Assembly: GCF_001431045.1 (NCBI RefSeq)
Contig: NZ_BCLE01000030.1
Coordinates: 1 to 64,000, forward strand
From: Streptococcus orisasini
GTDB lineage: Bacteria; Bacillota; Bacilli; Lactobacillales; Streptococcaceae
Length of the DNA stretch: 64,000 bases
Reading direction: 5' to 3'
Of the stretch, positions 26,678 through 37,642 are shown in pieces (within the stretch, counting starts at the first letter, position 1; each line of letters begins with the position of its first letter). A program made the position numbers and the translations under genes. The notes beneath the pieces are model-generated. The model ran no database searches and had not been told where the DNA came from. It worked only from the letters and a program-made list of their open reading frames with translations.

Positions 26678-27925
26678 ATGGCAACGAAAAAAAAACCTAT
26701 TGACAGTCGAGTTGATTATTCCCTTATTTTACCAGTCTTCTTTTTAGTGCTTATTGGACTTTATTCTGTTTATACGGCAACTATTCATGACTATCCCAGT
26801 AAGATTATTTTTGTGATGGGACAGCAGATGATTTGGCTGATAATGGGAGCTGCCATTAGTTTTGTTGTCATGCTTTTTAGCACAGAATTTCTCTGGAAAA
26901 TCACACCGTATTTATATGGTTTAGGCCTTGTCCTGATGGTTCTGCCTTTGATTTTTTACAGTCCGGAGCTAGTGGCTTCAACTGGTGCTAAAAACTGGGT
27001 TTCCCTTGGCTCAATCACGCTCTTTCAGCCCTCTGAATTTATGAAGATTTCTTATATTCTGATTTTAGCACGTCTGACCGTCAGCTTTAAGCAGAAATAT
27101 AAGAATGGGGAAAAGGATTTGCGGGAGGATGGCAAGCTATTGCTGTGGTTCGCCCTTTTGACCATGCCCATTATGGTTTTGCTGGCCTTGCAAAAGGATT
27201 TGGGAACGGCTATGGTCTTTATGGCTATTTTAGCAGGTTTGGTTCTCATTGCTGGTATTTCCTGGCAGATTATTTTGCCAGTCGCAGGAGCAGCAATCCT
27301 TATAGTTGCACTCTTCATGGTTGTCTTTTTGATTCCAGGAGGAAAAGAGTTTCTCTATCACCACATGGGCATGGACACTTATCAGATTAATCGTCTTTCT
27401 GCTTGGTTAAATCCCTTTGATTATGCCGGTAGTATTGCTTATCAGCAGACACAGGGGATGATTTCGATTGGCAGCGGCGGCTTGTTTGGTAAGGGACTTA
27501 ATGTTGTTGACTTGCCTGTCCCTGTACGTGAAAGTGATATGATTTTTACAGTCATTGCTGAGAATTTTGGCTTTATCGGCGGCAGTATCGTTTTAGCCCT
27601 GTATTTGATTTTAATTTATCGCATGTTGCGCGTTACTTTTGCTTCCAATAATTTATTTTATACTTACATTTCAACTGGCTTTATCATGATGATTCTCTTT
27701 CATATTTTTGAAAATATCGGAGCAGCCGTTGGGATTTTGCCTCTGACTGGTATTCCGCTGCCCTTTATTTCTCAGGGCGGCAGTTCCCTGATTTCAAACT
27801 TAATCGGTGTCGGTCTGGTGCTTTCGATGTCTTACCAAAATAGCCTTAATCAGGAAAGGGAAATGGAAAAACACTTTAAATCCCCTAAGAAAAAAACAGG
27901 AGCTAAAAAAGCTTCTAAGGCTTAG
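26678..27925 (+). CDS. rodA: Peptidoglycan glycosyltransferase of the SEDS family, RodA
   Basis: 415 aa with about 10 transmembrane helices. SEDS hallmarks: GAKNWVSLGSITLFQPSEFMKI near 108-129 and LQKDLGTAMV near 170 (the essential Asp region). The large outer loop is NRLSAWLNPFDYAGS...QQTQGMISIGSGGLFGKGLN near 236-275, and the C-terminal block is GIPLPFISQGGSSLISNLIG. It polymerises lipid II with a class B PBP during peripheral wall growth. The basic tail (KKKTGAKKASKA) is cytoplasmic. RodA is favoured over FtsW by the unfused short termini and the LPFISQGGSS block; paralogue choice is moderately certain. Confidence 0.85.
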   Translation: MATKKKPIDSRVDYSLILPVFFLVLIGLYSVYTATIHDYPSKIIFVMGQQMIWLIMGAAISFVVMLFSTEFLWKITPYLYGLGLVLMVLPLIFYSPELVASTGAKNWVSLGSITLFQPSEFMKISYILILARLTVSFKQKYKNGEKDLREDGKLLLWFALLTMPIMVLLALQKDLGTAMVFMAILAGLVLIAGISWQIILPVAGAAILIVALFMVVFLIPGGKEFLYHHMGMDTYQINRLSAWLNPFDYAGSIAYQQTQGMISIGSGGLFGKGLNVVDLPVPVRESDMIFTVIAENFGFIGGSIVLALYLILIYRMLRVTFASNNLFYTYISTGFIMMILFHIFENIGAAVGILPLTGIPLPFISQGGSSLISNLIGVGLVLSMSYQNSLNQEREMEKHFKSPKKKTGAKKASKA

Positions 27926-27975
27926 AACAGACTTGTCAGTGCTGTCAGAACTCTTATCATGAACTTTTGTTTTAC

Positions 27976-28006
27976 AAGTATCGTTTTTGTGAAAACGATG
28001 CTTTTT
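27976..28006 (+). terminator. Terminator after rodA
   Basis: AGTATCGTTTT, loop TGTG, AAAACGATGCT with one G-U pair, then TTTTATT. Confidence 0.85.
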
Positions 28007-28204
28007 ATTGTCTAGCTGCTCAATGATTGTACAAACATTTAAACAAGCCAAGTTAATGTGTTTTGAGATAATAATTATCATAAAGCAAAACAGTGACAAG
28101 AGAAGTAAAATATTAGATAATAGAACTAAGAAGCTTAGGTTCATAAGCAAGTTAAATTTAAACTTATCTTGTTAAAAATTAAAAAGTTTTACAGAGGATT
28201 ATTT

Positions 28205-31200
28205 ATGAAACTTTTATACACCGACATTCAATACGATATGACAGAGATTTTGGCTGCTGAGGCTAGGCAGGCTGCTAAAGAGGGCAAGCGTGTTTTTTAT
28301 ATTGCTCCTAACTCTCTGTCTTTTGAAAAGGAGCGGGCGGTTTTGGAGGCTCTGCCTGAAGAGGCCTCTTTTGCCATTACCATTACGCGTTTTGCGCAGA
28401 TGGCCCGTTATTTTGTTTTAAATGAGCCCCATCAAAGAGAAGTTATCGATGACAATGGTCTGGCTATGATTTTTTACCGGGCCTTGGCTAGTTTTTCTGA
28501 GCAGGATTTGCCTGTTTTTGGCCGTTTGAAACAGGACACCAACTTTATCAGTCAATTGGTCGATTTATATAAGGAGCTCAAGGCTTCCAATATGACGGTT
28601 TTAGAACTGACAGAGCTTAATTCTCCAGAAAAGCAGGAAGATCTGATTAAGATTTTTAACGAGGCTGAGGCGATTTTAAAGGCTGGAAATTTTGACACTC
28701 AGACTAAGACAGCCTTTTTTGCCCAACAGCTTAAATCAGGCCATCTGGACAGTGAACTTAAGGATTTGCTGATTATTGTGGATGGTTTTACCCGTTTTTC
28801 TGCCGAAGAAGAAAACCTCATCAGCCTCTTGCATGAAAAAGGGGTGCCCGTTGTTATCGGTACTTACATCAGTCAAAAGGCTTACCGTTCAGCATTTTCA
28901 AATGGGAATGTTTATCAGGCCAGCCTGGATTTTATGCGCGGTCTGGCTGCTAAATTTCAAACGAAACCAGAGTATGTAACCTCCAAGCAAAAGGGACTGC
29001 AGGCTTTTGCTAATCTTTCCAGTATTTTTGAGAGTCGTCATGATTTCTCTGCTGATAGCCGAATTCTAACAGAAGAAGATAAGGAACACATTGTTATTTG
29101 GGATGCCATCAATCAAAAAGAAGAAGTAGAGCATGTCGCCAGAGCCATACGCCGGAAACTTTATCAAGGCTACCGCTACAAGGATATTTTAGTTTTGCTG
29201 GGCGATACAGACGCTTACCGCCTGCAGGTGGGTAAAATTTTTGATAAGTATGAGATTCCTTATTATTTCGGCCGGGCTGAATCCATGAGTTCTCACCCTT
29301 TGGTGCATTTTGTCGATAGTCTGGAACGGGTAAAGCGCTATAATTTTCGTGCCGAAGATGTCATGAATCTGCTTAAGTCAGGCTTATACGGCCGATTACG
29401 GCAGGAAGAACTGGATAAATTAGAATACTATATCATGTATGCGGACATCAAGGGACAAAGCAAGTTTTTTAAGGATTTTACTCTGGATAAGCAGGGACAG
29501 TTTGATCTGAAACAGATAAACCGGTGGCGAACTGAGCTCATGGCTCCCTTGCAGCAGCTGGTTAAAGCGCAAAAGCAGCTGGGAAAAAGTCTTTTGAAAA
29601 AATTGACCGGCTTTTTAGAAGCAATTCACCTGCCGGAAAATTTTGCTCTGCTGACAGCAGAAAGCGGGGAAATCGAAGAGGAACAGCACCAGCAAGTCTG
29701 GAAGACATTTACAGCTATTTTAGAGCAGTTTCAGAGTATTTTCGGCCAGGAAAAGCTGACGCTGGATGAGTTTTTATCCTTGCTTCGTGCCAGCATGCTG
29801 GCTGCTGATTACCGTATGATTCCTGCCACAGTTGATGTTGTAACGGTTAAATCTTATGATTTGGTAGAGCCGCACACCAATAAAATTGTTTTTGCCATGG
29901 GCATGACACAGTCCAACTTTCCTAAAATTGTCCAAAACAAAAGCCTGATTTCGGATGAGGAGCGTTCACGAATCAATGAAGTAACACCGGATAATCGCCG
30001 CTTTGATATTGTCAGCAGTGAAAATCTCAAAAAAAATCATTTTGCAGCCCTGTCGCTCTTTAATGCTGCGACTGAGGAATTAACTCTCAGCCTGCCGCAA
30101 ATTTTAAATGAAGCAGAAGATACTACGTCATCTTATTTACTGGAATTAGCAGAAATTGGCGTGCCGGTAGTGGAAAAGGGCCGGAGCCGCCAATTGGCTG
30201 ACCCGGAAGACATTGGCAACTATAAAGCGCTCCTGTCGCGCGTGATTGAACTGGAACGTGCTGCCATTGACCAGGAAATGTCTAAGGAAGAGCAGACCTT
30301 CTGGTCGGTAGCTGTGCGCTACCTGCGCAAAAAACTTAATGAGCAGGGGATTGTAATCCCTGAGATTAATGACCGCATGCAGACCAAACCGCTGACTCCT
30401 TCGGTGATAAAAGCGCGCTTTCCGGCAGATGAGCCCTTAAATCTGTCATCGTCCGCCCTAACTGCTTTTTACAACAATCAGTATCTTTATTTCCTGCAGT
30501 ACGTGCTTGGCTTGCAGGAACTGGAGACCATTCACCCCGATGACAGAAATCACGGAAGCTACCTGCACCGGATTTTTGAATTGGTGATGCAGGATACGGC
30601 AGCTTCTGATTTTGATGGCCGCTTAAATCAGGCAATAGCCAAGGCCAATCAGGAAAACAGCTTTAAAATGCTTTATGAAGAAGATGAGGAAAGCCGCTAT
30701 TCTTTAGATGTTTTAGAAGATATTGCCAGAAGCACAGCCAGCATTTTGCGTGATGATGACCACATTCAAGTGGAAAGCGAAGAAGAAGCTTTTGAGCTCA
30801 TGCTGGGAAATGCAGTGAAAATCCGCGGTTTTATTGACCGCATTGATCGTCTGTCCGACGGCAGTCTGGGGATTGTTGATTACAAATCAAGCAGAAATAC
30901 CTTTGATATCCAGAAATTTTACAATGGCCTCAGTCCGCAGCTGCTGACCTATATGGAGGCAGTCAAAAATAAAGAAGCTGTGCCTAGCGGCCAGAAGATC
31001 TTTGGCGCCATGTATCTGCACATGCAAGAGCCAAAATTAGATTTAAGCAAGGTCAAATCCCTAGATAAGATTCCTGAGGCAGTCCATAAGGAGTTGACTT
31101 ACAGAGGGCTTTTCTTAGATGAGGAAAAAGCTTATCTAGCTGATGGCAAATATCATTTGAACGACTCGGTCTACAGTCAGGAAGAAATTAATCTTTTGCT

Positions 31201-31444
31201 GGCTTATAACCGCAGGCTGTACCAAAAAGCCGCCCAGCAAATTCGAAGCGGCCATTTCCTGATTAATCCTTATACTGAGGACGGCAAATCGGTGCAGGGA
31301 GAGCAGCTTAAAGCGATCACAGGTTTTGAAGCTGACCGCCACATGCCTTATGCGCGCAAGCTCTATCAGCTGCCGCGCAAAGAAAAACGCCAGGGCTTCC
31401 TGCAGCTGATGCAGGGAAAAGAGGAGGAAAACAATGACCTTTAA
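28205..31444 (+). CDS. rexB: ATP-dependent helicase/nuclease subunit B, RexB (AddB family)
   Basis: 1,079 aa. Partner of RexA in the streptococcal RecBCD-equivalent that resects double-strand breaks. The N-terminal part is helicase-like but lacks a working Walker A. The C-terminal RecB-type nuclease domain has GFIDRIDRLSDGSLGIVDYKSS near 890-915 with the metal-binding Asp and DYK. There is no cysteine in the whole protein, so the 4Fe-4S staple of Bacillus AddB is absent (YNNQYLYFLQY stands where a cysteine is expected). Start ATG 28205 follows AGAGGA; the open frame extending 36 nt upstream starts at TTG without a ribosome site. It overlaps rexA by 11 nt. Confidence 0.95.
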   Translation: MKLLYTDIQYDMTEILAAEARQAAKEGKRVFYIAPNSLSFEKERAVLEALPEEASFAITITRFAQMARYFVLNEPHQREVIDDNGLAMIFYRALASFSEQDLPVFGRLKQDTNFISQLVDLYKELKASNMTVLELTELNSPEKQEDLIKIFNEAEAILKAGNFDTQTKTAFFAQQLKSGHLDSELKDLLIIVDGFTRFSAEEENLISLLHEKGVPVVIGTYISQKAYRSAFSNGNVYQASLDFMRGLAAKFQTKPEYVTSKQKGLQAFANLSSIFESRHDFSADSRILTEEDKEHIVIWDAINQKEEVEHVARAIRRKLYQGYRYKDILVLLGDTDAYRLQVGKIFDKYEIPYYFGRAESMSSHPLVHFVDSLERVKRYNFRAEDVMNLLKSGLYGRLRQEELDKLEYYIMYADIKGQSKFFKDFTLDKQGQFDLKQINRWRTELMAPLQQLVKAQKQLGKSLLKKLTGFLEAIHLPENFALLTAESGEIEEEQHQQVWKTFTAILEQFQSIFGQEKLTLDEFLSLLRASMLAADYRMIPATVDVVTVKSYDLVEPHTNKIVFAMGMTQSNFPKIVQNKSLISDEERSRINEVTPDNRRFDIVSSENLKKNHFAALSLFNAATEELTLSLPQILNEAEDTTSSYLLELAEIGVPVVEKGRSRQLADPEDIGNYKALLSRVIELERAAIDQEMSKEEQTFWSVAVRYLRKKLNEQGIVIPEINDRMQTKPLTPSVIKARFPADEPLNLSSSALTAFYNNQYLYFLQYVLGLQELETIHPDDRNHGSYLHRIFELVMQDTAASDFDGRLNQAIAKANQENSFKMLYEEDEESRYSLDVLEDIARSTASILRDDDHIQVESEEEAFELMLGNAVKIRGFIDRIDRLSDGSLGIVDYKSSRNTFDIQKFYNGLSPQLLTYMEAVKNKEAVPSGQKIFGAMYLHMQEPKLDLSKVKSLDKIPEAVHKELTYRGLFLDEEKAYLADGKYHLNDSVYSQEEINLLLAYNRRLYQKAAQQIRSGHFLINPYTEDGKSVQGEQLKAITGFEADRHMPYARKLYQLPRKEKRQGFLQLMQGKEEENNDL

Positions 31445-34400
31445 AAACTTTTTAACTGCTCAAGAGATCGCCTCCCTGCAGCTTGAAGAGGCCGGATCTG
31501 ACAAGCAGCAAAAACGCACTCCTGAACAAATTGAAGCGATCTACAGTTACGGCAATAATATTTTGGTCTCTGCCTCGGCAGGTTCTGGAAAGACTTTTGT
31601 CATGATTGAGCGTATTATGGATAAGCTCTTGCGCGGTGTCAAAATTGATCAGCTTTTTATCTCAACGTTCACTGTCAAGGCGGCAGGAGAGCTAAAAGAG
31701 CGCTTGGAAAAAAAGCTGATTGAACAGCTGCAAACAAAAGACGAACCCGAACTCAAACAGTTCTTGGCTGAACAGCTGGCCGGTGTTCAGACGGCTGATA
31801 TTGGCACGATGGACGCCTTCACGCAAAAATTGGTCAACCAATACGGCTATACGCTGGGGATTTCGCCCAGCTTTCGGATTATGCAGGATAAGAGTGAGCA
31901 GGACATTCTAAAAAATGATGTTTTTGCAGATCTTTTTGCGGATTATATGCGCTCTGAGAACAGGCCGGTGTTTATCAAGCTGGTCAAGAATTTTGCCGGC
32001 AGCCGTAAGGATTCAGATCCTTTTAAGCAATTGGTTTATAAGATTTATGATTTCAGCCAGGCGACAGACAATCCTAAAAGCTGGCTGACAGACAGTTTTT
32101 TAAAGGGAGCTGAGACCTACACAGATTTTTCAGCCATTCCAGACCAGGAAGTTGCAGCATTTTTGGCAAGCATGGAGGATACGGCCAAGGCTTTGCGTGA
32201 TGTAACCGATTTGGAAGACTACAAGCAGGTCACTGGCAAGGGTGCTCCGACAGCCAACTATAAAAAGCACCTCAATATGATTGACAAGCTGCAAGACTGG
32301 GCTTGGCATTTTGAAACGCTCTACGGGCGTGATGGTCTTGGAAAACTGGCCAATGACCTTGCCCAACTCCTTCCGTCCGGAGACAGTGTCACGGTTGCTA
32401 AGGTCAAATACCCTGTTTTCAAACCCCTGCAGAGCCGCTTGGCTGACTTGAAGCATTTAGAGACGATCTTTGCCTACCAAGCTGAAAGCCTGCCCTTGCT
32501 TAGGATTTTGCAGCAGTTTGTCATCGATTTTTCTGACCAATACCTGCAGGCAAAAATGCAGGAGAATGCTTTTGAGTTCTCGGACATTGCGCATTTTGCT
32601 ATTGATATTTTAGAAAAAAATCCCTCTATCAGACAGCTCTATCAAGACAGGTACCATGAAGTCATGGTCGATGAGTATCAGGACAACAACCATACACAAG
32701 AACGCATGCTGGAACTTTTGTCTAATGGGCACAATCGCTTTATGGTAGGAGATATCAAGCAGTCTATTTACCGCTTCCGTCAGGCAGACCCGCAGATTTT
32801 TAATGCGAAATTTAAGGATTTTCAAGAACATCCTGAACATGGCAAGCTGATTTTGCTCAAGGAAAATTTCCGCAGCCAGTCAGAAGTTTTAGCAACAGCA
32901 AACAGTGTTTTTCGTCACCTGATGGATGAAACTGTCGGCGAGATTGTCTATGATGACAGCCACGAGCTGCTGGCAGGAAGCGACCGTCAAAAAGAAGTGC
33001 ATCCCGAAAATGAAACTCAGGTATTACTGTATGATACAGATGAAAATGATGACTCTCTGCCTGATGATGACAGCGGGCAAATCAGCCCTGCTGAGGTTAA
33101 ATTAGTGGCCAAAGAAATTATTCGTCTCCATAATGAAGAAAAGGTTCCTTTTGAAGAGATTACCCTGCTAGTAGCTTCAAGAACCCGCAATGACGGCATA
33201 ATACAGACCTTTGAGCAATATGGGATTCCTTTGGTAACAGACGGCGGTGAGCAAAATTATCTCAAGTCAGTTGAGGTTATGGTTATGCTGGATACCTTAC
33301 GTTCGATTGACAATCCGCTCAATGACTATGCCCTGACGGCGCTTTTGCGCTCGCCCATGTTTGCTTTTGACGAAGATGAGCTGACGCGCTTAGCGCTGCA
33401 AAAGACCATAAACAGCCAGAAGGAAAATCTCTATGAAAAACTGCAGAACGCTAAGAATAAGCTAGGACAGCATCCAGAGCTCATCACAAGAGATTTAGCT
33501 GCCAAGCTGAAGGACTTCTTATATGTTTTTAACAGCTGGCGCCGCTTTGCCAAACTGCACTCGCTCTATGATTTGATTTGGAAAATTTATAATGAAAGGT
33601 TTTACTATGATTATGTAGGACGTCTGCCGAGAGCAGAGCAGCGGCAGGCCAATCTCTATGCGCTGGCTCTGCGTGCCAATAATTTCGAGCGGACCGGATT
33701 TAAGGGACTGTCACGTTTCATTGGGATGATTGACCGTATTTTAGAAAGTCAGAATGATTTAGCTGATGTTGAGGTTGCTCTCCCTAAAAACGCTGTTACG
33801 CTCATGACTATCCATAAGAGTAAGGGCTTAGAGTTCAAGTATGTCTTTATTCTTAATATTGACAAGAAATTCAGCATTCAGGATATGACCTCACCGCTCA
33901 TCTTATCGCGTCAAAATGGTGTAGGAATCAAGTATCTGGCTGATATGAAAGAGGAGCTGCAGGAAAAACTGCTGCCGGCTGTCAAAGTTAATATGGCAAC
34001 TCTGCCCTATCAGCTCAACAAACGTGAATTGCGCTTAGCGACCTTATCAGAACAGATGCGGCTGCTTTATGTCGCTATGACACGAGCTGAAAAAAGACTG
34101 TATCTGGTCGGAAAGGGAAGCGCGGAAAAGCTGGCGGACAAGTACAGCGGAAAATCTGAAAACAATCATCTGCCGGCCGCGGAGCGCGAAAGCTATCTAA
34201 CCTTTCAAGACTGGCTTTTGGCCATTCAGCAAGCCTACAGCAGTGAAAATCTGCATTTTAAAACTATTTTTGTGACCGATGACGACCTGACCGAAGAAAA
34301 AATAGGAAAGGTCAGACGAGAGCATCTCTATAATCCTGATGATCTCAAGGATAACCGTCAGTCAGAAGATATTGCGCGTGCTTTGGATATGCTGGAGGCT

Positions 34401-35066
34401 GTTGAGAAGCTTAACCAAAATTATCAGCCAGCCATCACTTTGCCGACTGTCCGCACACCCAGTCAGGTCAAGAAATTCTATGAACCTGTCATGGATACTG
34501 AGGGTGTTGAGATTATGGAAAAGGCTTTTGCGGCTAAGCCGAAATTTAAACTTCCTGATTTTTCTGGGAAAAAGGCTCCTGAACCTTCAGCTGTTGGCTC
34601 CAGTCTGCACGAATTGATGCAGCGCCTGCACCTGAGTGAAGAAGTCAGCATGGCTGACATTTTGCAGGCCTTAGAAGAACTGCCGGTAGAAGCTGAAGTT
34701 AAAAAAGCTATCCAGACGGACAAAATCCTAGCTTTCTTTCAGACGACAGATTTAGGAAAGCTGATTCAGAAAAATGTTGATAAAGTTCGCCGTGAAGCAC
34801 CTTTTGCCATGCTGAAAAAAGATCCGGAAAGCGGAGAAAACTTCGTTGTCCGCGGTATTATTGACGGCTATATTCTTTTGGACGATCGCATCATTCTCTT
34901 TGACTATAAAACCGATAAATTTACCAACAGTCAGGAGATTAAGCAGCGCTACCAAGGTCAGATGGCACTGTATGCTCAGGCCTTGAGCAAATCCTATGCT
35001 ATTTCGGCCGTTGAAAAATATTTGATCCTGCTGGGCGGCGAGCAGCTGGAAGTTGTATCAGTGTGA
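31434..35066 (+). CDS. rexA: ATP-dependent helicase/nuclease subunit A, RexA (AddA family)
   Basis: 1,210 aa UvrD/RecB-type helicase with a C-terminal nuclease. Walker A is VSASAGSGKTF near 46-56. Walker B / motif II is VMVDEYQDNNHTQE near 406, followed by MVGDIKQSIYRFRQADP (motif III region). Later helicase motifs are LMTIHKSKGLEF near 790 and LLYVAMTRAEKRLYLVG near 880. The nuclease centre is RGIIDGYILLDDRIILFDYKTDK near 1140-1160. With RexB it unwinds and degrades broken ends and loads RecA. GAGGAGG-like site inside rexB; the pair is followed by a strong bidirectional terminator. Confidence 0.96.
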   Translation: MTFKNFLTAQEIASLQLEEAGSDKQQKRTPEQIEAIYSYGNNILVSASAGSGKTFVMIERIMDKLLRGVKIDQLFISTFTVKAAGELKERLEKKLIEQLQTKDEPELKQFLAEQLAGVQTADIGTMDAFTQKLVNQYGYTLGISPSFRIMQDKSEQDILKNDVFADLFADYMRSENRPVFIKLVKNFAGSRKDSDPFKQLVYKIYDFSQATDNPKSWLTDSFLKGAETYTDFSAIPDQEVAAFLASMEDTAKALRDVTDLEDYKQVTGKGAPTANYKKHLNMIDKLQDWAWHFETLYGRDGLGKLANDLAQLLPSGDSVTVAKVKYPVFKPLQSRLADLKHLETIFAYQAESLPLLRILQQFVIDFSDQYLQAKMQENAFEFSDIAHFAIDILEKNPSIRQLYQDRYHEVMVDEYQDNNHTQERMLELLSNGHNRFMVGDIKQSIYRFRQADPQIFNAKFKDFQEHPEHGKLILLKENFRSQSEVLATANSVFRHLMDETVGEIVYDDSHELLAGSDRQKEVHPENETQVLLYDTDENDDSLPDDDSGQISPAEVKLVAKEIIRLHNEEKVPFEEITLLVASRTRNDGIIQTFEQYGIPLVTDGGEQNYLKSVEVMVMLDTLRSIDNPLNDYALTALLRSPMFAFDEDELTRLALQKTINSQKENLYEKLQNAKNKLGQHPELITRDLAAKLKDFLYVFNSWRRFAKLHSLYDLIWKIYNERFYYDYVGRLPRAEQRQANLYALALRANNFERTGFKGLSRFIGMIDRILESQNDLADVEVALPKNAVTLMTIHKSKGLEFKYVFILNIDKKFSIQDMTSPLILSRQNGVGIKYLADMKEELQEKLLPAVKVNMATLPYQLNKRELRLATLSEQMRLLYVAMTRAEKRLYLVGKGSAEKLADKYSGKSENNHLPAAERESYLTFQDWLLAIQQAYSSENLHFKTIFVTDDDLTEEKIGKVRREHLYNPDDLKDNRQSEDIARALDMLEAVEKLNQNYQPAITLPTVRTPSQVKKFYEPVMDTEGVEIMEKAFAAKPKFKLPDFSGKKAPEPSAVGSSLHELMQRLHLSEEVSMADILQALEELPVEAEVKKAIQTDKILAFFQTTDLGKLIQKNVDKVRREAPFAMLKKDPESGENFVVRGIIDGYILLDDRIILFDYKTDKFTNSQEIKQRYQGQMALYAQALSKSYAISAVEKYLILLGGEQLEVVSV

Positions 35067-35130
35067 TAAAGCGTTTGGGCAATGAGAGAGTCTTGCAAAC
35101 CAGTTTTTGCTTTACACTTACTTTTTCATA

Positions 35131-35177
35131 AAAACAGTTCCTTATGGTTTTGTTGCCAATAAGGAACTGTTTTTTTT
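35131..35177. terminator. Bidirectional terminator between rexA and galR
   Basis: AACAGTTCCTTAT pairs with ATAAGGAACTGTT, with an A-run on the left and TTTTTTTT on the right. It serves both converging genes. Confidence 0.9.
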
Positions 35178-35196
35178 AACGGTAAAAGAGCAGCCA

Positions 35197-36312
<1,116 letters not shown>

Positions 36313-36352
36313 TTAAGTTTTTAGGTCTGTCTTTTTCTCCTTTCTTGAGATG

Positions 36353-36436
36353 TTAGTAAATTTAGTATAGCATAATTCTATTTTTTAGTAAATTTTTAGT
36401 AAATTTATTGACGAAGACCTATATTGGATTTACAAT
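36353..36436. promoter_or_regulatory. Divergent galR / galK promoters with phased operator repeats
   Basis: galK promoter: TTGACG (36408-36413), 17 nt, TACAAT (36431-36436). galR promoter on the minus strand: TTTACT (36392-36387), 17 nt, TATACT (36369-36364). TTAGTAAATTT occurs three times: 36353-36363, 36385-36395 and 36396-36406. The last two are 11 bp apart and the first is 32 bp upstream, i.e. one and about three helical turns. The copies overlap the galR promoter and the start of the galK promoter, as expected for GalR sites. Confidence 0.7.
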
Positions 36437-36465
36437 AGAAGTAACAAAAGATTTTGGAGGGTCAT

Positions 36466-37638
36466 ATGGACACAAAAGAACTTGAAGAGGCCTTTGCTGC
36501 AATATTTGGCAAAGAGGCTGATGTTACGGTCTTTTCACCCGGCCGCATCAACTTGATCGGTGAGCACACGGACTATAATGGTGGTCATGTTTTTCCGGCA
36601 GCCATTAGCTTGGGAACCTATGGTGCTGCTCGCAGACGTGATGATAAGAAATTACGTTTTTTCTCAGCTAATTTTAAAGACCTAGGGATTATCGAGCTTG
36701 ATCTTGATAATCTTATCTTTGACAAGGCAGATGACTGGACCAATTATCCAAAAGGCGTTATCAAATTCTTGCAGGAAGCCGGCCATACGATCGATAAGGG
36801 ATTTGAACTTTACGTTCGTGGCAATATTCCCAATGGTTCTGGGCTGTCTTCATCAGCTTCGCTGGAGCTTTTAGTCGGTGTTGTAGCAGAAGAACTCTTT
36901 AAGCTCAAATTGGATCGCTTAGATTTGGTAAAAATTGGTAAACAAACAGAAAATGACTTTATCGGTGTCAATTCAGGTATTATGGATCAATTTGCTATCG
37001 GTATGGGTGCTGATCAAGGTGCTATTTATCTTGACACCAATACTTTGGAATATGAGCTTGTTCCGCTTAATCTTAGCGACAATGTTATTGTCATTATGAA
37101 CACCAACAAACGCCGTGAATTGGCTGATTCTAAGTACAATGAACGCCGTGCAGAATGTGAAAAAGCCCTTGAAGAATTGAATGCCTTGCTAAATATTAAA
37201 ACCCTGGGTGAGCTTGATGAGGCGACCTTTGACGAATATGATTACCTCATCAAAGATGGTAATCGCATCAAGCGGGCACACCACGCCGTTTCTGAAAACC
37301 AACGGACTTTGAAAGCCAAGGCTGCTCTTGCAGTAGGTGATTTGGAAAAATTTGGTCGTTTGGTTAATGCCTCACATGTCTCACTGGAGCATGATTATGA
37401 AGTAACTGGTATTGAACTCGATACACTAGTCCACACTGCCTGGGAACAAGAAGGTGTTCTCGGAGCTCGTATGACAGGAGCAGGCTTTGGTGGTTGCGCT
37501 ATTGCTATTGTGGCCAAAGATAAGGTTGAAGCTTTCAAGGAAAATGTGGGACATGTTTATACCGAGACTATCGGCTATGCGCCAGACTTTTACATTGCGG
37601 AAATCGCTGGTGGTTCACATGTCCTCTCAAGGAAATAA
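36466..37638 (+). CDS. galK: Galactokinase
   Basis: 390 aa GHMP kinase that phosphorylates galactose at C1. Motifs: galactokinase signature [15 protein letters not shown] near 26-40, ATP-binding [15 protein letters not shown] near 120-134, and C-terminal [17 protein letters not shown] near 337-353. ATG 36466 follows TTGGAGG at 6 nt; an in-frame TTG at 36454 lies within the ribosome site. First gene of the Leloir operon galK-galT-galE, 4 nt upstream of galT. Confidence 0.97.
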   Translation: MDTKELEEAFAAIFGKEADVTVFSPGRINLIGEHTDYNGGHVFPAAISLGTYGAARRRDDKKLRFFSANFKDLGIIELDLDNLIFDKADDWTNYPKGVIKFLQEAGHTIDKGFELYVRGNIPNGSGLSSSASLELLVGVVAEELFKLKLDRLDLVKIGKQTENDFIGVNSGIMDQFAIGMGADQGAIYLDTNTLEYELVPLNLSDNVIVIMNTNKRRELADSKYNERRAECEKALEELNALLNIKTLGELDEATFDEYDYLIKDGNRIKRAHHAVSENQRTLKAKAALAVGDLEKFGRLVNASHVSLEHDYEVTGIELDTLVHTAWEQEGVLGARMTGAGFGGCAIAIVAKDKVEAFKENVGHVYTETIGYAPDFYIAEIAGGSHVLSRK

Positions 37639-37642
37639 GATT

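Noticed and set aside
37487-37642. N-terminal extension of galT into galK
   Set aside because: The extra residues do not match GalT; the ATG at 37643 has a ribosome site and the expected MTALLDTF start.
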